Assembly: GCF_902497625.1 (NCBI RefSeq)
Contig: NZ_CABVGX010000001.1
Location: forward strand, 124,001 to 188,000
DNA: 64,000 nucleotides
Source: Pseudomonas fluorescens
GTDB lineage: Bacteria > Pseudomonadota > Gammaproteobacteria > Pseudomonadales > Pseudomonadaceae
Reading direction: 5' to 3'
Position 1 is the stretch's first letter; each line of letters begins with the position of its first letter. Below the pieces are notes generated by a model. That model did not search any database, was not told the DNA's origin, and saw only the letters and a program-made list of their open reading frames with translations. A program made the translations under genes and the position numbers. Below are positions 18,036 through 27,512 of the stretch, piece after piece.

Positions 18036-19337
18036 ATGCCGAGCATTCCTACGGTGGAAGGGCAAGCCCTTGCGCCCACGCAAAATCGCTTCTCACGGAT
18101 ATTGAAGCTTCTAGGTCCAGGGATCATCGCCGTGTTGTCCTGGCTGGGGGCGGGCGACTTGATTACCTCTTCTGTCGCCGGGGCAAACTACGGCTACGCG
18201 ATGATGTGGGTATTGGCAGTGTCGCTACTGCTGCGCTACCTGATCGTCAACATCATTGCCCGGTTCCAGTTATGCAATAACCAGGGCATGACCATCCTCC
18301 AGGGCTACGCCCAACTGAATCCCTTCTTCGCCTGGTTCATGCTCGTGTAAGCCCTGTTGATGGGCCACCTGATGAACGCCTACATGATCAAGGGCGCCGG
18401 TGAATCCCTGGCGATGCTGCTGAAAATCGACCACCCGTTGCTGTGTTCCGTCGCGGTCGTGATTGCGGTGTGGCTGCTGGTCGGACGCAATATCTATTCG
18501 ATGATCGAAGGCGTGATGAAAGTGCTGCTGGCGATCATGACGCTGGCGTTCATTGCTCTGGCGGTGATGTCGGGCCCGGACGTGGTCGGCATCGTCAAAG
18601 GCACCATCGGTTTCAGCATTCCGCCTGATGAAGGTGTGCACGGTGCCTTGCTGGTAGCGGTTTCGGTGATTGGTGCTGTGGCCGGCTCGATTGCCAACTT
18701 CGTCCACCCGTACGTGATGCGCCAGAAAGGCTGGGTCGGCCCTGAGCACAAACGCATTCAGCGCAATGATTTGCTGTTTGCCGTGTTCGTCGGGATCGTG
18801 ATCAACCTGGCTATCTGGATCGTCGGTGCAGAAATCCTGCGGCCCAACGGCATCGAAGTCAAAACCCTGAGCGATCTGGGCAAAGCGCTGGAATTGTTCT
18901 TCGGCCCGATCGGCTGGTACGTGTTCTTCATTGGCGTTTTTGCCACGCTGTTCGCCAGTATCTCGGGCAAGACCACCGCGTTCCCGATGCTCATCACTGA
19001 CGCCTTCCAGCACGTACGCCCCAAGCGTCGGGATAAATACGGCAAAGAGTTCCACCATGACCCGATGCACAAGTGGTTCATGTTGTTCATTCTGGTCACG
19101 CCACTGATCTGGTCGATGCCGGGCATGCCCGATTTCGTCACACTGACCATCGGTGTCAGCGCCCTGAACATCATTGGCTTGCCGGTTATTTCCCTTGGCC
19201 TGCTGATCATGTCCAACCAGAAATCGTTGCTCGACAAGAAGTATCGCAACAACCTCTTCGAAAACATTGCACTGCTGTTCGCCACTGGCCTGGCGCTGTG
19301 GGTGGCGTTCCAGTTGGGTGTTGATTTGTTCAGCTGA
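18036..19337 (+). pseudogene. Nramp-family divalent metal transporter, interrupted by TAA
   Basis: The frame encodes an Nramp-like membrane protein: LGPGIIAVLSWLGAGDL opens the first helix, and about ten more hydrophobic segments follow to the end at 19337. After residue 104 (ending FFAWFMLV) there is a TAA at 18348-18350. The very next codons (ALLMGHLMN) continue the same protein in the same frame, so one base change, for example TAC to TAA, explains it. No ribosome site precedes the TTG/ATG at 18357-18360, and a product starting there would lack the first helices. It is therefore most likely inactive unless the stop is read through or is a sequencing error. Confidence 0.8.
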
Positions 19338-19347
19338 CAGGCGGATG

Positions 19348-19367
19348 GCTCCTCATGGATGAGGAGC
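19348..19367 (+). terminator. hairpin after Nramp gene
   Basis: GCTCCTCAT and ATGAGGAGC form a perfect 9-bp stem with a 2-base loop, 11 bp after the stop. It lacks a real T-run (TTCGTT follows), so it is only a probable terminator. Confidence 0.4.
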
Positions 19368-19472
19368 TTCGTTAGGCAGTTATCACGCCGTACGGCTCCC
19401 CAGTATCCGTCACACATGGAGCTGGTTGCTGCCCTCGTTGGCAGCAGCCAACCCTACGCCTGTCCCCTCCAG

Positions 19473-19856
19473 TCAAGCCACCTGCGGCAAGCAGGCGTAT
19501 ACCACCATCTCAACCAGCATTTCTTCACGTGCCAGTCCTGCCACTACGATTGCCGCGCGGTTGGGGTAGGGCGCCTCGAAGTATTGCGCATAAACAGCGT
19601 TGACCGTTGCCAGGTAGCTGCGGTCGGTGACGTAAATCATGACCTGTGCGACGGCGTCCAGCGATGTACCCGCGGCCTCGAGGGTATGGCGAAGGTTGTC
19701 CAGGGTCTGGCGCGCCTGGGATTCGATGCCTCCAGCCACCACCTGACCTTGAGCATCAATGGGGATCTGTGCGGTGTAAAGCGTGCCGTTACCGACCACT
19801 GCCCACTCAAGCGGGGATCTGGAGGTATATAGATCAGTTTTGATCGCGTATTTCAT
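19473..19856 (-). CDS. RidA/Rid-family protein
   Basis: A 127-residue YjgF/YER057c/UK114-fold protein. Family marks are QIPIDAQGQVV, ARQTLDNLRHTLEAAGTSLDAV and PNRAAIVV, the last carrying the Arg that binds imine substrates in active Rid proteins. RidA-type members hydrolyse reactive enamine/imine intermediates such as those released by PLP enzymes. It is the last gene of the six-gene operon at 26356-19473, so it probably protects against an imine made in that pathway. Confidence 0.85.
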   Translation of the reverse strand: MKYAIKTDLYTSRSPLEWAVVGNGTLYTAQIPIDAQGQVVAGGIESQARQTLDNLRHTLEAAGTSLDAVAQVMIYVTDRSYLATVNAVYAQYFEAPYPNRAAIVVAGLAREEMLVEMVVYACLPQVA

Positions 19857-19889
19857 CGGCTAATTCCTGTGTGAACGGTTCGGGACGTG

Positions 19890-20585
19890 TCAGTCGGCAT
19901 CGCTGCCGCCACCTGCGCCATGACGACGCGACGTTTCGCTACTCTCGACCAGCACATGTTCGGCCATTTGCTTGAATCGCAGCCAGGTCGATTCGCTGAC
20001 TGTGAAGCTTTGCTCCAGCGATACTTGCGGGCGGCGCTGTTCGCGGGCGGGCGTTTTTGGAAGAGTGAAGAGTACGCTGATGCTTTGCTCCACATTCGCG
20101 GTGCGGTTCAGCACTTCGACGTGCAGTTCAGGATGGCTGTTGCCAGCCAGGAAGGAGGCGGTGTGAACTTGGCGGGCATCGCCCCACCGCGCCTCAACAT
20201 CCAGCCCTTGCTCGGCTACCCGGCACAGGTAGCCGAGGAGCAGCAGGCGGTTGTGGCAATGGTGGATTCGCAGCACGCTCTGGCCACCTGGCAATGATTT
20301 GCCAAGCGCCAGTTCCACGGCAGTCGCCGCGCAGCGCAATACACTCTGGCCGCCAACGTCGATGACCAGGAGAGAGCTGTCTTCGTAGCGCACGGCGAAG
20401 GGTCGGTCAGCTTCACATTGTAAATAATCCAAAGCCTTTTCCAGCGCACCGATGCCGTCGAGCCCCTGGCGCTGCAGCCAGCCGACCATATCTGCTGCAT
20501 CTTCGCAATCACCAGGCGCAAAGCCCATGCCTTCGAAGGCCTTGCGGCACATCACCTGAATTTCGTTTAGCGATACGCGCATCAT
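19890..20585 (-). CDS. DUF3726-like protein (231 aa)
   Basis: A 231-residue soluble protein. The N-terminus VSLNEIQVMCRKAFEGMGFAPG followed by EDAADMVGWLQRQGLDG resembles DUF3726 proteins, a family of unknown function that seems to occur with amine-catabolism genes. Two adjacent ATG codons open it; the first overlaps the upstream stop by one base (TGATG), so translation is probably coupled. The longer open frame upstream runs antiparallel through the previous gene and is rejected. Confidence 0.55.
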   Translation of the reverse strand: MMRVSLNEIQVMCRKAFEGMGFAPGDCEDAADMVGWLQRQGLDGIGALEKALDYLQCEADRPFAVRYEDSSLLVIDVGGQSVLRCAATAVELALGKSLPGGQSVLRIHHCHNRLLLLGYLCRVAEQGLDVEARWGDARQVHTASFLAGNSHPELHVEVLNRTANVEQSISVLFTLPKTPAREQRRPQVSLEQSFTVSESTWLRFKQMAEHVLVESSETSRRHGAGGGSDAD

Positions 20586-22279
20586 CAGTGGTCTCCGTCG
20601 GGCATGACCGCGAAATTCCAGTCGTCGGCAAACGGCTGACCTATATCCGCCACCAGCGGCGCACCCTGGAAAAGGGTGATACGCACCCAGCGGCTGGACT
20701 TGGGATCGAATTTGCCTGCGCCGAAAAACGCCAGTTTGCAGCGCAACAGATGAATCGGCAGCATGTCGTGGGCGAGCAGGTTGGCGCGGATTTCGCCATA
20801 GACACAGTCGGCCATGTTCTGCAGGCGACGTACCGTGCCCTTGAACGTCGGGTGGGCGATCAGGAAGTGCCCGGTCAACTCGCCGGGGTGCTCGTGCATA
20901 TGATCGAGCAGGGCGCGGTAACAGCGCTGAATGTTGCGCGCAATGCCCAGCTGCATTTCCTTTTCTGCACCTGGCTCCGCAGCGCGCATGCCCAGTCGCG
21001 GTTCTTCCTTTTCGGCGGAGCGGTACCAGAAGTAGTGCTCGCCATCGACATGGCGAAAGTCGTAAGTCAGCGCCCAGGCGTAGTGCTTTTCGATCAGCTC
21101 GCGCAGTCGCGCCAAAGGCAGATGCGCCTCCAGGCGCCAGCGCTCTTCCACGACCATCTGATCCGCCAGCGGCGTGACGTGCTCCGGATACAGTTCCAGC
21201 AACAGGCTGACCAGCAATTCCTGGCAGCCGAGACCCGTGTGCACTTCGCTCCAAGGCAGCAAGCGCGACCAGAGACCGTCGCTGGCAGGCTGACGGCTGA
21301 GCCATTCCTGCAGTAGTGTCAGGTCGGTCAGGGTTTGCTGGTCCTGCTTGTGTTGGCGCGCGTCTTCGGTCCGGGTCTGCTGCAAATGCAGGCTTGCCCG
21401 TTGCACAAGCTCATGGAAACGCAACAGGTGGCTCGCATCTGCCGCCTGTGCGAGGACCCGCGCCAAGGCCGTTTCCCGCGCCAGGATCCATTGATCGATC
21501 AGCTGCGGATGGTTGAGCAGGAAGGGCGCCATGCCCAGGCCGGTGGCATTACCCACACCCAGATAGCGCTGCAGCTGCACGTCGAGTTTCGCCGCGCGTT
21601 GCGGACTGCGAACGCGGGCCATGTGTTCGATCTGTTCGATGCTGAAATGGCGCAGCAAGTACACAGTAAACATTTGCGCGCTGAAGGGCTGGTTGAAGTC
21701 TGCGTTGCCCGACAGGCAGCCGAAATCGGCGATGCCGAACTTGCCGTTGCCGTACACGGCGGTGGTGCGGTAGAGGTAGCCGACGTCGGCCAGTTGGCGA
21801 GCATCGGGTTGCTGGCCTTCGGCCAGCGCCATGAGGAATCGCTCGAAATTGCGCAAGCTTCGGTTGGCGCGGGAAAGCACCAGCACCCGCGCATCGAAGC
21901 GTCCGGCTTCCTGCAAAGGGACGTTGCGTTGCAGGTCTGCCATTTGCGCCTCGTCGACATCACCGGCCACTAACACGAAGCAGACATCCCATTGATCGGC
22001 GATCACCCGGTCGGTGCGTTTTTCCGGCGGCAGGTAGGCCGAGAAGATCACGCAATGGTAGTGTGCCGTCGGCGTGTCGATGCGGTAGATGACGGTGCCG
22101 TAGCCGTCGCCATCCAGGTCAAAACGGCTGCGCTGAATAAGCCACTGCTGATTCATCATCTTGCGCATGGTACTGCGCACGAAGCTCAGCGGGCTCTGGA
22201 AGTGGCTGCCCAGCCGGGCCAGATCCATGACCTGACTGGCAGGCCGCAGCGCCAGCGCTGCGGAGGGGTTGTCGGACAT
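20585..22279 (-). CDS. uncharacterised 564-residue protein of the BCCT operon
   Basis: A 564-residue soluble protein with no signal peptide or membrane helix. Readable landmarks are SRFDLDGDGYGTVIYRIDTPTA near residue 50, a Trp/Tyr/His-rich stretch DGEHYFWYRSAEKEEPRLG near residue 450, and HFLIAHPTFKGTVRRLQNMADCVYGE near residue 500. I do not recognise the family. The ATG at 22279 is chosen because AGGA lies 9 bp upstream; two ATG codons at 22303/22300 are weaker. It sits between the BCCT transporter (26 bp) and the DUF3726-like gene (1-bp overlap), so a catalytic or assembly role in the same pathway is likely. Confidence 0.7.
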   Translation of the reverse strand: MSDNPSAALALRPASQVMDLARLGSHFQSPLSFVRSTMRKMMNQQWLIQRSRFDLDGDGYGTVIYRIDTPTAHYHCVIFSAYLPPEKRTDRVIADQWDVCFVLVAGDVDEAQMADLQRNVPLQEAGRFDARVLVLSRANRSLRNFERFLMALAEGQQPDARQLADVGYLYRTTAVYGNGKFGIADFGCLSGNADFNQPFSAQMFTVYLLRHFSIEQIEHMARVRSPQRAAKLDVQLQRYLGVGNATGLGMAPFLLNHPQLIDQWILARETALARVLAQAADASHLLRFHELVQRASLHLQQTRTEDARQHKQDQQTLTDLTLLQEWLSRQPASDGLWSRLLPWSEVHTGLGCQELLVSLLLELYPEHVTPLADQMVVEERWRLEAHLPLARLRELIEKHYAWALTYDFRHVDGEHYFWYRSAEKEEPRLGMRAAEPGAEKEMQLGIARNIQRCYRALLDHMHEHPGELTGHFLIAHPTFKGTVRRLQNMADCVYGEIRANLLAHDMLPIHLLRCKLAFFGAGKFDPKSSRWVRITLFQGAPLVADIGQPFADDWNFAVMPDGDH

Positions 22280-22305
22280 TTTCAGGGTTCCTGAAGGCAT
22301 CATGA

Positions 22306-23856
22306 TCAAAGACCTTGCTCGCGGGCCATTTGCCGGGCGATGCGGACCGAATCCCACAGTGCCGGCAGAATCACCAGCGACACGGGTACTGCGGTGATGA
22401 CGATGAAAGACTGCAAAGCGGTGACGCCGCCGGCCCCGATGGTGATCAGTACCACGGCGGCCAGGCCCATGCCGATGGCCCAGAAACCGCAGAGCCACTT
22501 TTTCGGTTTATCCGTACTGGACATTGCCAGTGCCACGGTGAAGGCCATCGCATCGCCGTTGGTGGCTACCGAAATGAAGCTCAGAAACAGAAACAACGCG
22601 CTGATCAGGCCACCCAATGGCAGGTTTTGGGTGACGCCCAGCAGCAGGTCTTCAGGCTGTGTGCCGTGGGCCGTGACGATGCCGGGTGTCTGCAATTCCA
22701 GGCCGATGCCGGTGCCGCCGACCACGGTGAACCAGAACATGGTCACCAGCGGTGCGATAATCGACAACGTCATGATGATCTCGCGAATCGTACGGCCTCG
22801 CGAGATCCGTGCGACGTACAGCGCGACCATCGGCGCATAGCCGATGAACCAGCCCCAGTAGAACACCGTCCACCAATCGAGCCACTTGGGATCGGCGCGG
22901 AACAGCGTCAGCGGAATGAATTGCTCTACATGCAGCGCGAACGCCGACGGGAAGCCACTGAGAATGAACAGCGTCGGCCCAAACACCACCATGAACAGCG
23001 CCAGACCGAGCATCAGCCACACGTTGATCTCGCTGACAAAACGAATGCCTTTGAGGCCGACAAGGCAGGACGTGGTGTACATCACGGTCACCAGGATAAT
23101 GGTGATCGACTGTGTCACGATGCCGTTGGGTACGCCCCAGACCGCGTGCAATGCGCTGCTGATCTGCAGGCCGAGAAAACCGATCGGGCCGATGGTGCCG
23201 GCGACCACCGCGATGATCGAGGTGGCGTCGGCGAAAGTGCCGATCGGACCTTTCAGTGCGCGTTGGCCAAACAGTGGGTAGAGCAAGGTGCGCGGGGCCA
23301 GCGGCAAACCTTTGTCGTAATGCAAGTGCATCAGCACGATCGCCAGCAAGCTTCCGAGCACGGCCCAGGCGAGGAAGCCCCAGTGCACGAAGGCCTGCGC
23401 CAGTGCTGCGGTCGCTGCCTCTGCGCTGTGTGGCTGCAGGCCGGCGAAGAATGGTGGCGGGCTGGCAAAGTGCATCAACGGTTCTGCCGCCGCCCAGAAA
23501 GCGCCACCGCCGGCGAGCAGTGCGCACATGATCACGGCGATCCAGTTGAAGGTGCTGATGTCCGGGCGTTGTTCGATGCCGCCCAGTCGCACGCGGCCAC
23601 ATTTCGAAAAGCAGATGCCCAGGCTGATCACGAAAGTCGCCAGCATCAGTACTTGCCAGTACAGACCGAAAGCCCTGGTGGACCAGGCGAAAAGCGTGTT
23701 GACCAGTGCCGATACCGCTTCGATGTCAACCAGCGCGGCAATCAGAAACGCGCCCAGAAAGCCGCCGCTGATGAGGAACAGCGGCCAGTCGATGTCTCGG
23801 GCGATTGGCAGACCCACGGCCTGGCCGTCAGCCTGAAGAGTGCTTGAATTTTTCAT
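22306..23856 (-). CDS. BCCT-family betaine/choline-type transporter
   Basis: A 516-residue, 12-helix carrier. The family signature is clear: TVFYWGWFIGYAPMVAL followed by YVARISRGRTIREII, with the Trp-rich box typical of betaine/carnitine/choline transporters. It should import a quaternary or N-methylated amine using Na+ or H+. The C-terminus is short, without the long osmosensory tail of BetP, so a catabolic uptake role fits better than osmoregulation. GGAGG precedes the ATG. Confidence 0.9.
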   Translation of the reverse strand: MKNSSTLQADGQAVGLPIARDIDWPLFLISGGFLGAFLIAALVDIEAVSALVNTLFAWSTRAFGLYWQVLMLATFVISLGICFSKCGRVRLGGIEQRPDISTFNWIAVIMCALLAGGGAFWAAAEPLMHFASPPPFFAGLQPHSAEAATAALAQAFVHWGFLAWAVLGSLLAIVLMHLHYDKGLPLAPRTLLYPLFGQRALKGPIGTFADATSIIAVVAGTIGPIGFLGLQISSALHAVWGVPNGIVTQSITIILVTVMYTTSCLVGLKGIRFVSEINVWLMLGLALFMVVFGPTLFILSGFPSAFALHVEQFIPLTLFRADPKWLDWWTVFYWGWFIGYAPMVALYVARISRGRTIREIIMTLSIIAPLVTMFWFTVVGGTGIGLELQTPGIVTAHGTQPEDLLLGVTQNLPLGGLISALFLFLSFISVATNGDAMAFTVALAMSSTDKPKKWLCGFWAIGMGLAAVVLITIGAGGVTALQSFIVITAVPVSLVILPALWDSVRIARQMAREQGL

Positions 23857-23913
23857 GAAGCCTCCGGAACCTGCGATTGTTTTTATTGTGCATGCTGTCC
23901 GTGCAGGGATGGC

Positions 23914-24900
23914 TCAGGCCTGCGCCGTGGTAGCGGTTTCCAGCAGACGCAGCCAATTCATACCCATGATCTTGCCCACATCATCTTCAGCAAAGCCCCG
24001 GCTGCGCAGGCCGTTGGCAATGTTGGAAAAGTCGCGGCTGTCGCGGAACCACTCCAGCGGCGCTGGCCAGTTGGCGTTGTCCCTTGATCCTTCGCCGTAG
24101 TCCTTTTCTTTGCTCCAGCGGCCGTTGCGCATCCATTCGAGCACCGACAGCGGTTGCGCCTGGCACAGGTCGGTGCCGATACCGATGTGATCGACGCCCA
24201 TCAAATCCGCGGTTCTGGCAATCATGTCGCAATAGCTTTCCAGGCTGCACGACGAGGCGCCTTTGAGGTGGAAGGGGTACGTGCTGAAACCCAGCAATCC
24301 GCCGGACTCGGCGATGCCACGCAGCACCGCATCGGACTTGTTGCGCTTGGCGGCATGGAAGCTCGATGGATTGGCGTGGGAAATGATCACGGGCCGGGTC
24401 GACAGTTCGATTGCCTCGAGCGTGCTGCGCTCGGCGCTGTGCGACATGTCGATCAACATGCCGACGCGGTTCATCTCGGTGATGACCTGGCGGCCGAAAC
24501 GGCTGATGCCGCTGTCCTGCTGCTCATAGCAGCCACTGGCGAGCAGGCTCTGATTGTTGTAAGTGAGCTGCATGACGAACACGCCCAGTTGCCGGAAGAT
24601 TTCCACCAGATCAATGTCGTCTTCGATCGGCGAGCAGTTCTGGAAACCAAAGAATACGCCCACCAGACCTTCCTTATGGGCCTCGCGGATATCGGCCGCC
24701 GAACGCACCGGTCGGATCAGCTCGGGCCAGGCCTCGAACCGGCGGTTCCATTCACCCAGGCGCGAGAGGGTTTCGCGCGCATTCTCGTGGTAGGCGATGG
24801 TGGCATGCACTGCGCTCAGGCCGCCGGCCTGCATTTGCTGGAATATTTCCGGGCTCCAGTTGGAATACTGCAAGCCGTCGATCATCAAAAGGTCGTGCAT
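23914..24900 (-). CDS. membrane-dipeptidase-like (M19) hydrolase
   Basis: A 328-residue amidohydrolase-fold protein of the M19/renal dipeptidase group. His motifs DMSHSAERS and ISHANPS and the GIGTDL stretch are present, but the usual N-terminal His-X-Asp is replaced (MIDGLQYSNW) and the bridging Glu position reads GFQN. It resembles the dipeptidase-like protein beside the glycine-betaine demethylation genes of P. aeruginosa more than a true dipeptidase (from memory of that family). The start ATG begins MHDLLMIDG; upstream codons overlap the aldehyde dehydrogenase end and are rejected. Confidence 0.75.
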   Translation of the reverse strand: MHDLLMIDGLQYSNWSPEIFQQMQAGGLSAVHATIAYHENARETLSRLGEWNRRFEAWPELIRPVRSAADIREAHKEGLVGVFFGFQNCSPIEDDIDLVEIFRQLGVFVMQLTYNNQSLLASGCYEQQDSGISRFGRQVITEMNRVGMLIDMSHSAERSTLEAIELSTRPVIISHANPSSFHAAKRNKSDAVLRGIAESGGLLGFSTYPFHLKGASSCSLESYCDMIARTADLMGVDHIGIGTDLCQAQPLSVLEWMRNGRWSKEKDYGEGSRDNANWPAPLEWFRDSRDFSNIANGLRSRGFAEDDVGKIMGMNWLRLLETATTAQA

Positions 24901-24913
24901 GGCGGATGCTCCA

Positions 24914-26356
24914 TCAGGGCCGAACGTAAGTGGTTTTGACCACGGTGTAGAAATCACGGGCGTATTGCCCCTGTTCGCGTGGCCCGAAGCTCGATGCTTT
25001 GCGACCGCCGAACGGCACGTGGTAGTCGGTGCCTGCGGTCGGCAGATTGACCATCACGCAGCCCGTTTGCGCGCGGCGCTTGAACTCGGCGGCATGGCGC
25101 AACGATTGGGTGATGATGCCGGCGGTCAGGCCGTATTGAGTGTCGTTGAGCGTCGCCAACGCCTCGTTGAAATCGCGCACCCGGATGACGCAGGCGATCG
25201 GCCCAAACACTTCTTCGCGGTTAATGCGCATGTCATTACGTGTGTTGATGAACAGGGCTGGACGCATGAAATACCCGTCGGTATCCAGTTGCAGGCGCTC
25301 GCCGCCTTCGATCAGGGTCGCGCCTTCGGTCTGAGCCATGCGCAGGTATTCGAGGTTCTGCTCCAGTTGTCGGGCCTCGGCCACCGGCCCGATCTGCACG
25401 CCGGCCTCCAAGGCGTGGCCGACTTTAAGTTGGCGCATGCGCCCGCGGAGGGCCTCGACGAAGCGGTCGTGGATGGCGTCGCAAACAATCAGTCGCGAAG
25501 ACGCTGTGCATTTCTGTCCGGTGCCGAAAAAGGCCCCGTTCAAGGCGCACTCCACTGCCACGTCGAGGTCGGCGTCGTCCATCACCACCAAAGCATTTTT
25601 GCTGCCCATCTCAAGCTGACAACGTACCAGGTTGCCGGCAGTTGCCACTGCGACGCGGCGACCGGTGGTGAGCGAGCCGGTGAAGGTCAGCGCATCAATG
25701 TCCGCAGACTGCACCAGCGTTTCGCCGACGCTGGCGCCACTGCCCATGACCAGGTTGAAAGTGCCAGGCGGCAGACCTTGGCGACTGATGATTTCGGTCA
25801 GCGCCCAAGCACTCGCCGGCACCAGGTTGGCCGGTTTGAGCACGACGGCATTGCCGAAAGCCAGGGCCGGGGCGATCTTCCACGCGGCAGTGGCCATGGG
25901 AAAATTCCACGGGGTAATGACGCCCACCACACCGACTGGTTCGCGGTGCACTTCAATATCAATGCCGGGGCGCACTGAAGCGGCAGTCTCGCCAATCTGG
26001 CGCAAGACTTCGGCGGCGTAGTAATGGAAAAACTGGCCGCTGCGATTGACCTCGCCGATGCCCTCGGCCAGCGGCTTGCCTTCTTCACGGGACAGCAACT
26101 GCCCCAGCTCTTCCTTGCGGCCGATCAGCTCGTCGCCGATGGCCATCAGCAGCGCTTGGCGCGCCTCCAGGCCGACGGCAGCCCACAATGGCTGCGCGGT
26201 GCGGGCGGCCTGAATGGCTGAGCGAGTTTGTTCTTCGCTGGCCTGATGGTATTCACCGATCACGTCGCGGTTGTCGGACGGACTGTGATTGCTCAGCGTG
26301 GTGTGGCCTTCGCACCATTGTCCGTTGATGTAGTTTTTGTAGGGAGTGAGTGACAT
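24914..26356 (-). CDS. NAD(P)+-dependent aldehyde dehydrogenase
   Basis: A 480-residue aldehyde dehydrogenase. It has the nucleotide-site motif VITPWNFPMA, the general-base Glu in LEMGSKNA, and the catalytic Cys in FFGTGQKCTASSRL. The pattern is close to ketoglutaric-semialdehyde/succinate-semialdehyde types. GGAGG lies before the chosen ATG; the frame extends to 26452 but that part overlaps the LysR start. It is first in the operon with the dipeptidase-like, BCCT, unknown, DUF3726-like and RidA genes, and would oxidise an aldehyde produced by amine breakdown. Confidence 0.9.
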   Translation of the reverse strand: MSLTPYKNYINGQWCEGHTTLSNHSPSDNRDVIGEYHQASEEQTRSAIQAARTAQPLWAAVGLEARQALLMAIGDELIGRKEELGQLLSREEGKPLAEGIGEVNRSGQFFHYYAAEVLRQIGETAASVRPGIDIEVHREPVGVVGVITPWNFPMATAAWKIAPALAFGNAVVLKPANLVPASAWALTEIISRQGLPPGTFNLVMGSGASVGETLVQSADIDALTFTGSLTTGRRVAVATAGNLVRCQLEMGSKNALVVMDDADLDVAVECALNGAFFGTGQKCTASSRLIVCDAIHDRFVEALRGRMRQLKVGHALEAGVQIGPVAEARQLEQNLEYLRMAQTEGATLIEGGERLQLDTDGYFMRPALFINTRNDMRINREEVFGPIACVIRVRDFNEALATLNDTQYGLTAGIITQSLRHAAEFKRRAQTGCVMVNLPTAGTDYHVPFGGRKASSFGPREQGQYARDFYTVVKTTYVRP

Positions 26357-26387
26357 TGAGAAAGCCTCCGTTTGCGTGGCTTTCATC

Positions 26388-26397
26388 TTGCGAGCAA
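26388..26397. promoter_or_regulatory. candidate LysR-type binding site
   Basis: TTGCGAGCAA, an interrupted palindrome (TTGC / GCAA), lies in the 94-bp AT-rich gap between the divergent aldehyde dehydrogenase and LysR genes, where LysR proteins usually bind. Inference from position and symmetry only. Confidence 0.35.
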
Positions 26398-26450
26398 TAT
26401 GGACGAAATAAAAATTAATAAAAAATATGAATCGATAAGGAATACTAACC

Positions 26451-27350
26451 ATGCTGCCCGAGCTGAAAATCGCCCAGCTGCGCTACTTTCTTTTGGTGGC
26501 TGAACTCAAGAGCTTCCATGGGGCCGCACGCCAGGCTTACCGCACTCAGCCGGCCATGTCCCTGGCCGTGCGCGAGCTGGAACACAAATTGGGTCAGGCC
26601 TTGATCGAGAAAAATGGTGGTCGGGTCGAACTGACGCCTTTCGGCGAGCACTGTCTGCCGCTGTTTCATGGCTTGATCGAGCATCACGATCGCATTGCCC
26701 GGGAGGTAACCTTATTAGTGCAGCACGAGATCGGCCAAGTCAGCATTGCCACTGTGCCTTCAGTGGCCAGCCGCTTGCTGCCGGGTCCGCTGGGACGTTT
26801 CGTGGTCGAGCATCCGAACGTGCAGATCAGCATCCAGGACGGCACGGCCGACAGCGTTCATCAGTTGTTGGTCCAGGGCCAGGTGGACTTCGCAATCAGC
26901 AGCATGTGGGTGGCCGACGAGCAGGTCGAGTTTGAGCCGATGTTGCACGACCAGGTGGGCGTGGTGTGTCGCGCCGATCATCCTTTGCTGCAAACGGCAG
27001 GAAGCTTGCACTGGTCCCATTTGCAAGGTTTGCCGATGATCCGCAACGGCACTTCGCGTCTGTTGGAAGGTACCGATGCAGAGTGTTTGCTGGAACACAG
27101 TCGTTTATTTATTTCCAACATGATCTCGTTGATTGCGATGCTGGAGGAGGGCGTCGGAATCAGCACCTTGCCGTACCTGGCTTTCCCGCAGGAAAACGAA
27201 AAGCTCGCCTTCCTGCCGCTGGCCGAACCAAAGGTTGAACGCCAGATCGGTATGCTCACGCGCAGGGGGAGAAGTCTGTCGCCAGCGGCGGGCGCGTTGA
27301 TGACGTTCCTGCAGGCGAACACCTCGCCCGAACAGCAACAATTGCGCTGA
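26451..27350 (+). CDS. LysR-family transcriptional regulator
   Basis: A 299-residue regulator. Residues 1-65 are the winged helix-turn-helix (FLLVAELKSFHGAARQAYRTQPAMSLAVRELEHKLGQ), and the rest is the periplasmic-binding-protein-like effector domain. It is divergent from the aldehyde dehydrogenase operon, the normal arrangement for a LysR activator of that operon responding to its substrate. AAGGA precedes the ATG. Confidence 0.92.
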   Translation: MLPELKIAQLRYFLLVAELKSFHGAARQAYRTQPAMSLAVRELEHKLGQALIEKNGGRVELTPFGEHCLPLFHGLIEHHDRIAREVTLLVQHEIGQVSIATVPSVASRLLPGPLGRFVVEHPNVQISIQDGTADSVHQLLVQGQVDFAISSMWVADEQVEFEPMLHDQVGVVCRADHPLLQTAGSLHWSHLQGLPMIRNGTSRLLEGTDAECLLEHSRLFISNMISLIAMLEEGVGISTLPYLAFPQENEKLAFLPLAEPKVERQIGMLTRRGRSLSPAAGALMTFLQANTSPEQQQLR

Positions 27351-27399
27351 GTGGCGATATTTGTTTGAGGAGACCGCTTCCCCGCACTTTATCGCAGGC

Positions 27400-27430
27400 A
27401 AAAAAAAGCCCGCGATGGGGGGTGCGGGCT
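27400..27430 (-). terminator. rho-independent terminator of TonB receptor gene
   Basis: On the reverse strand AGCCCGC pairs with GCGGGCT and is followed by seven T. It lies about 85 bp after the receptor stop, between convergent genes. Confidence 0.8.
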
Positions 27431-27512
27431 GGTAATCACAAAGGAGCTGGGTACACCGTACGCCGGCGCATGTGAAAATAATGTGATCGATGTGGGGCGG
27501 GTTTTCTGAAGA

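Noticed and set aside
18357..19337. Second half of the Nramp gene as an independent protein
   Set aside because: It lacks a ribosome site and the first helices; in-frame continuity with 18036-18350 shows it is the rest of one broken gene.
22315..23847. 510-codon frame antisense to the BCCT transporter
   Set aside because: His/Gln/Asp-rich nonsense composition typical of antisense frames; the BCCT signature is on the other strand.
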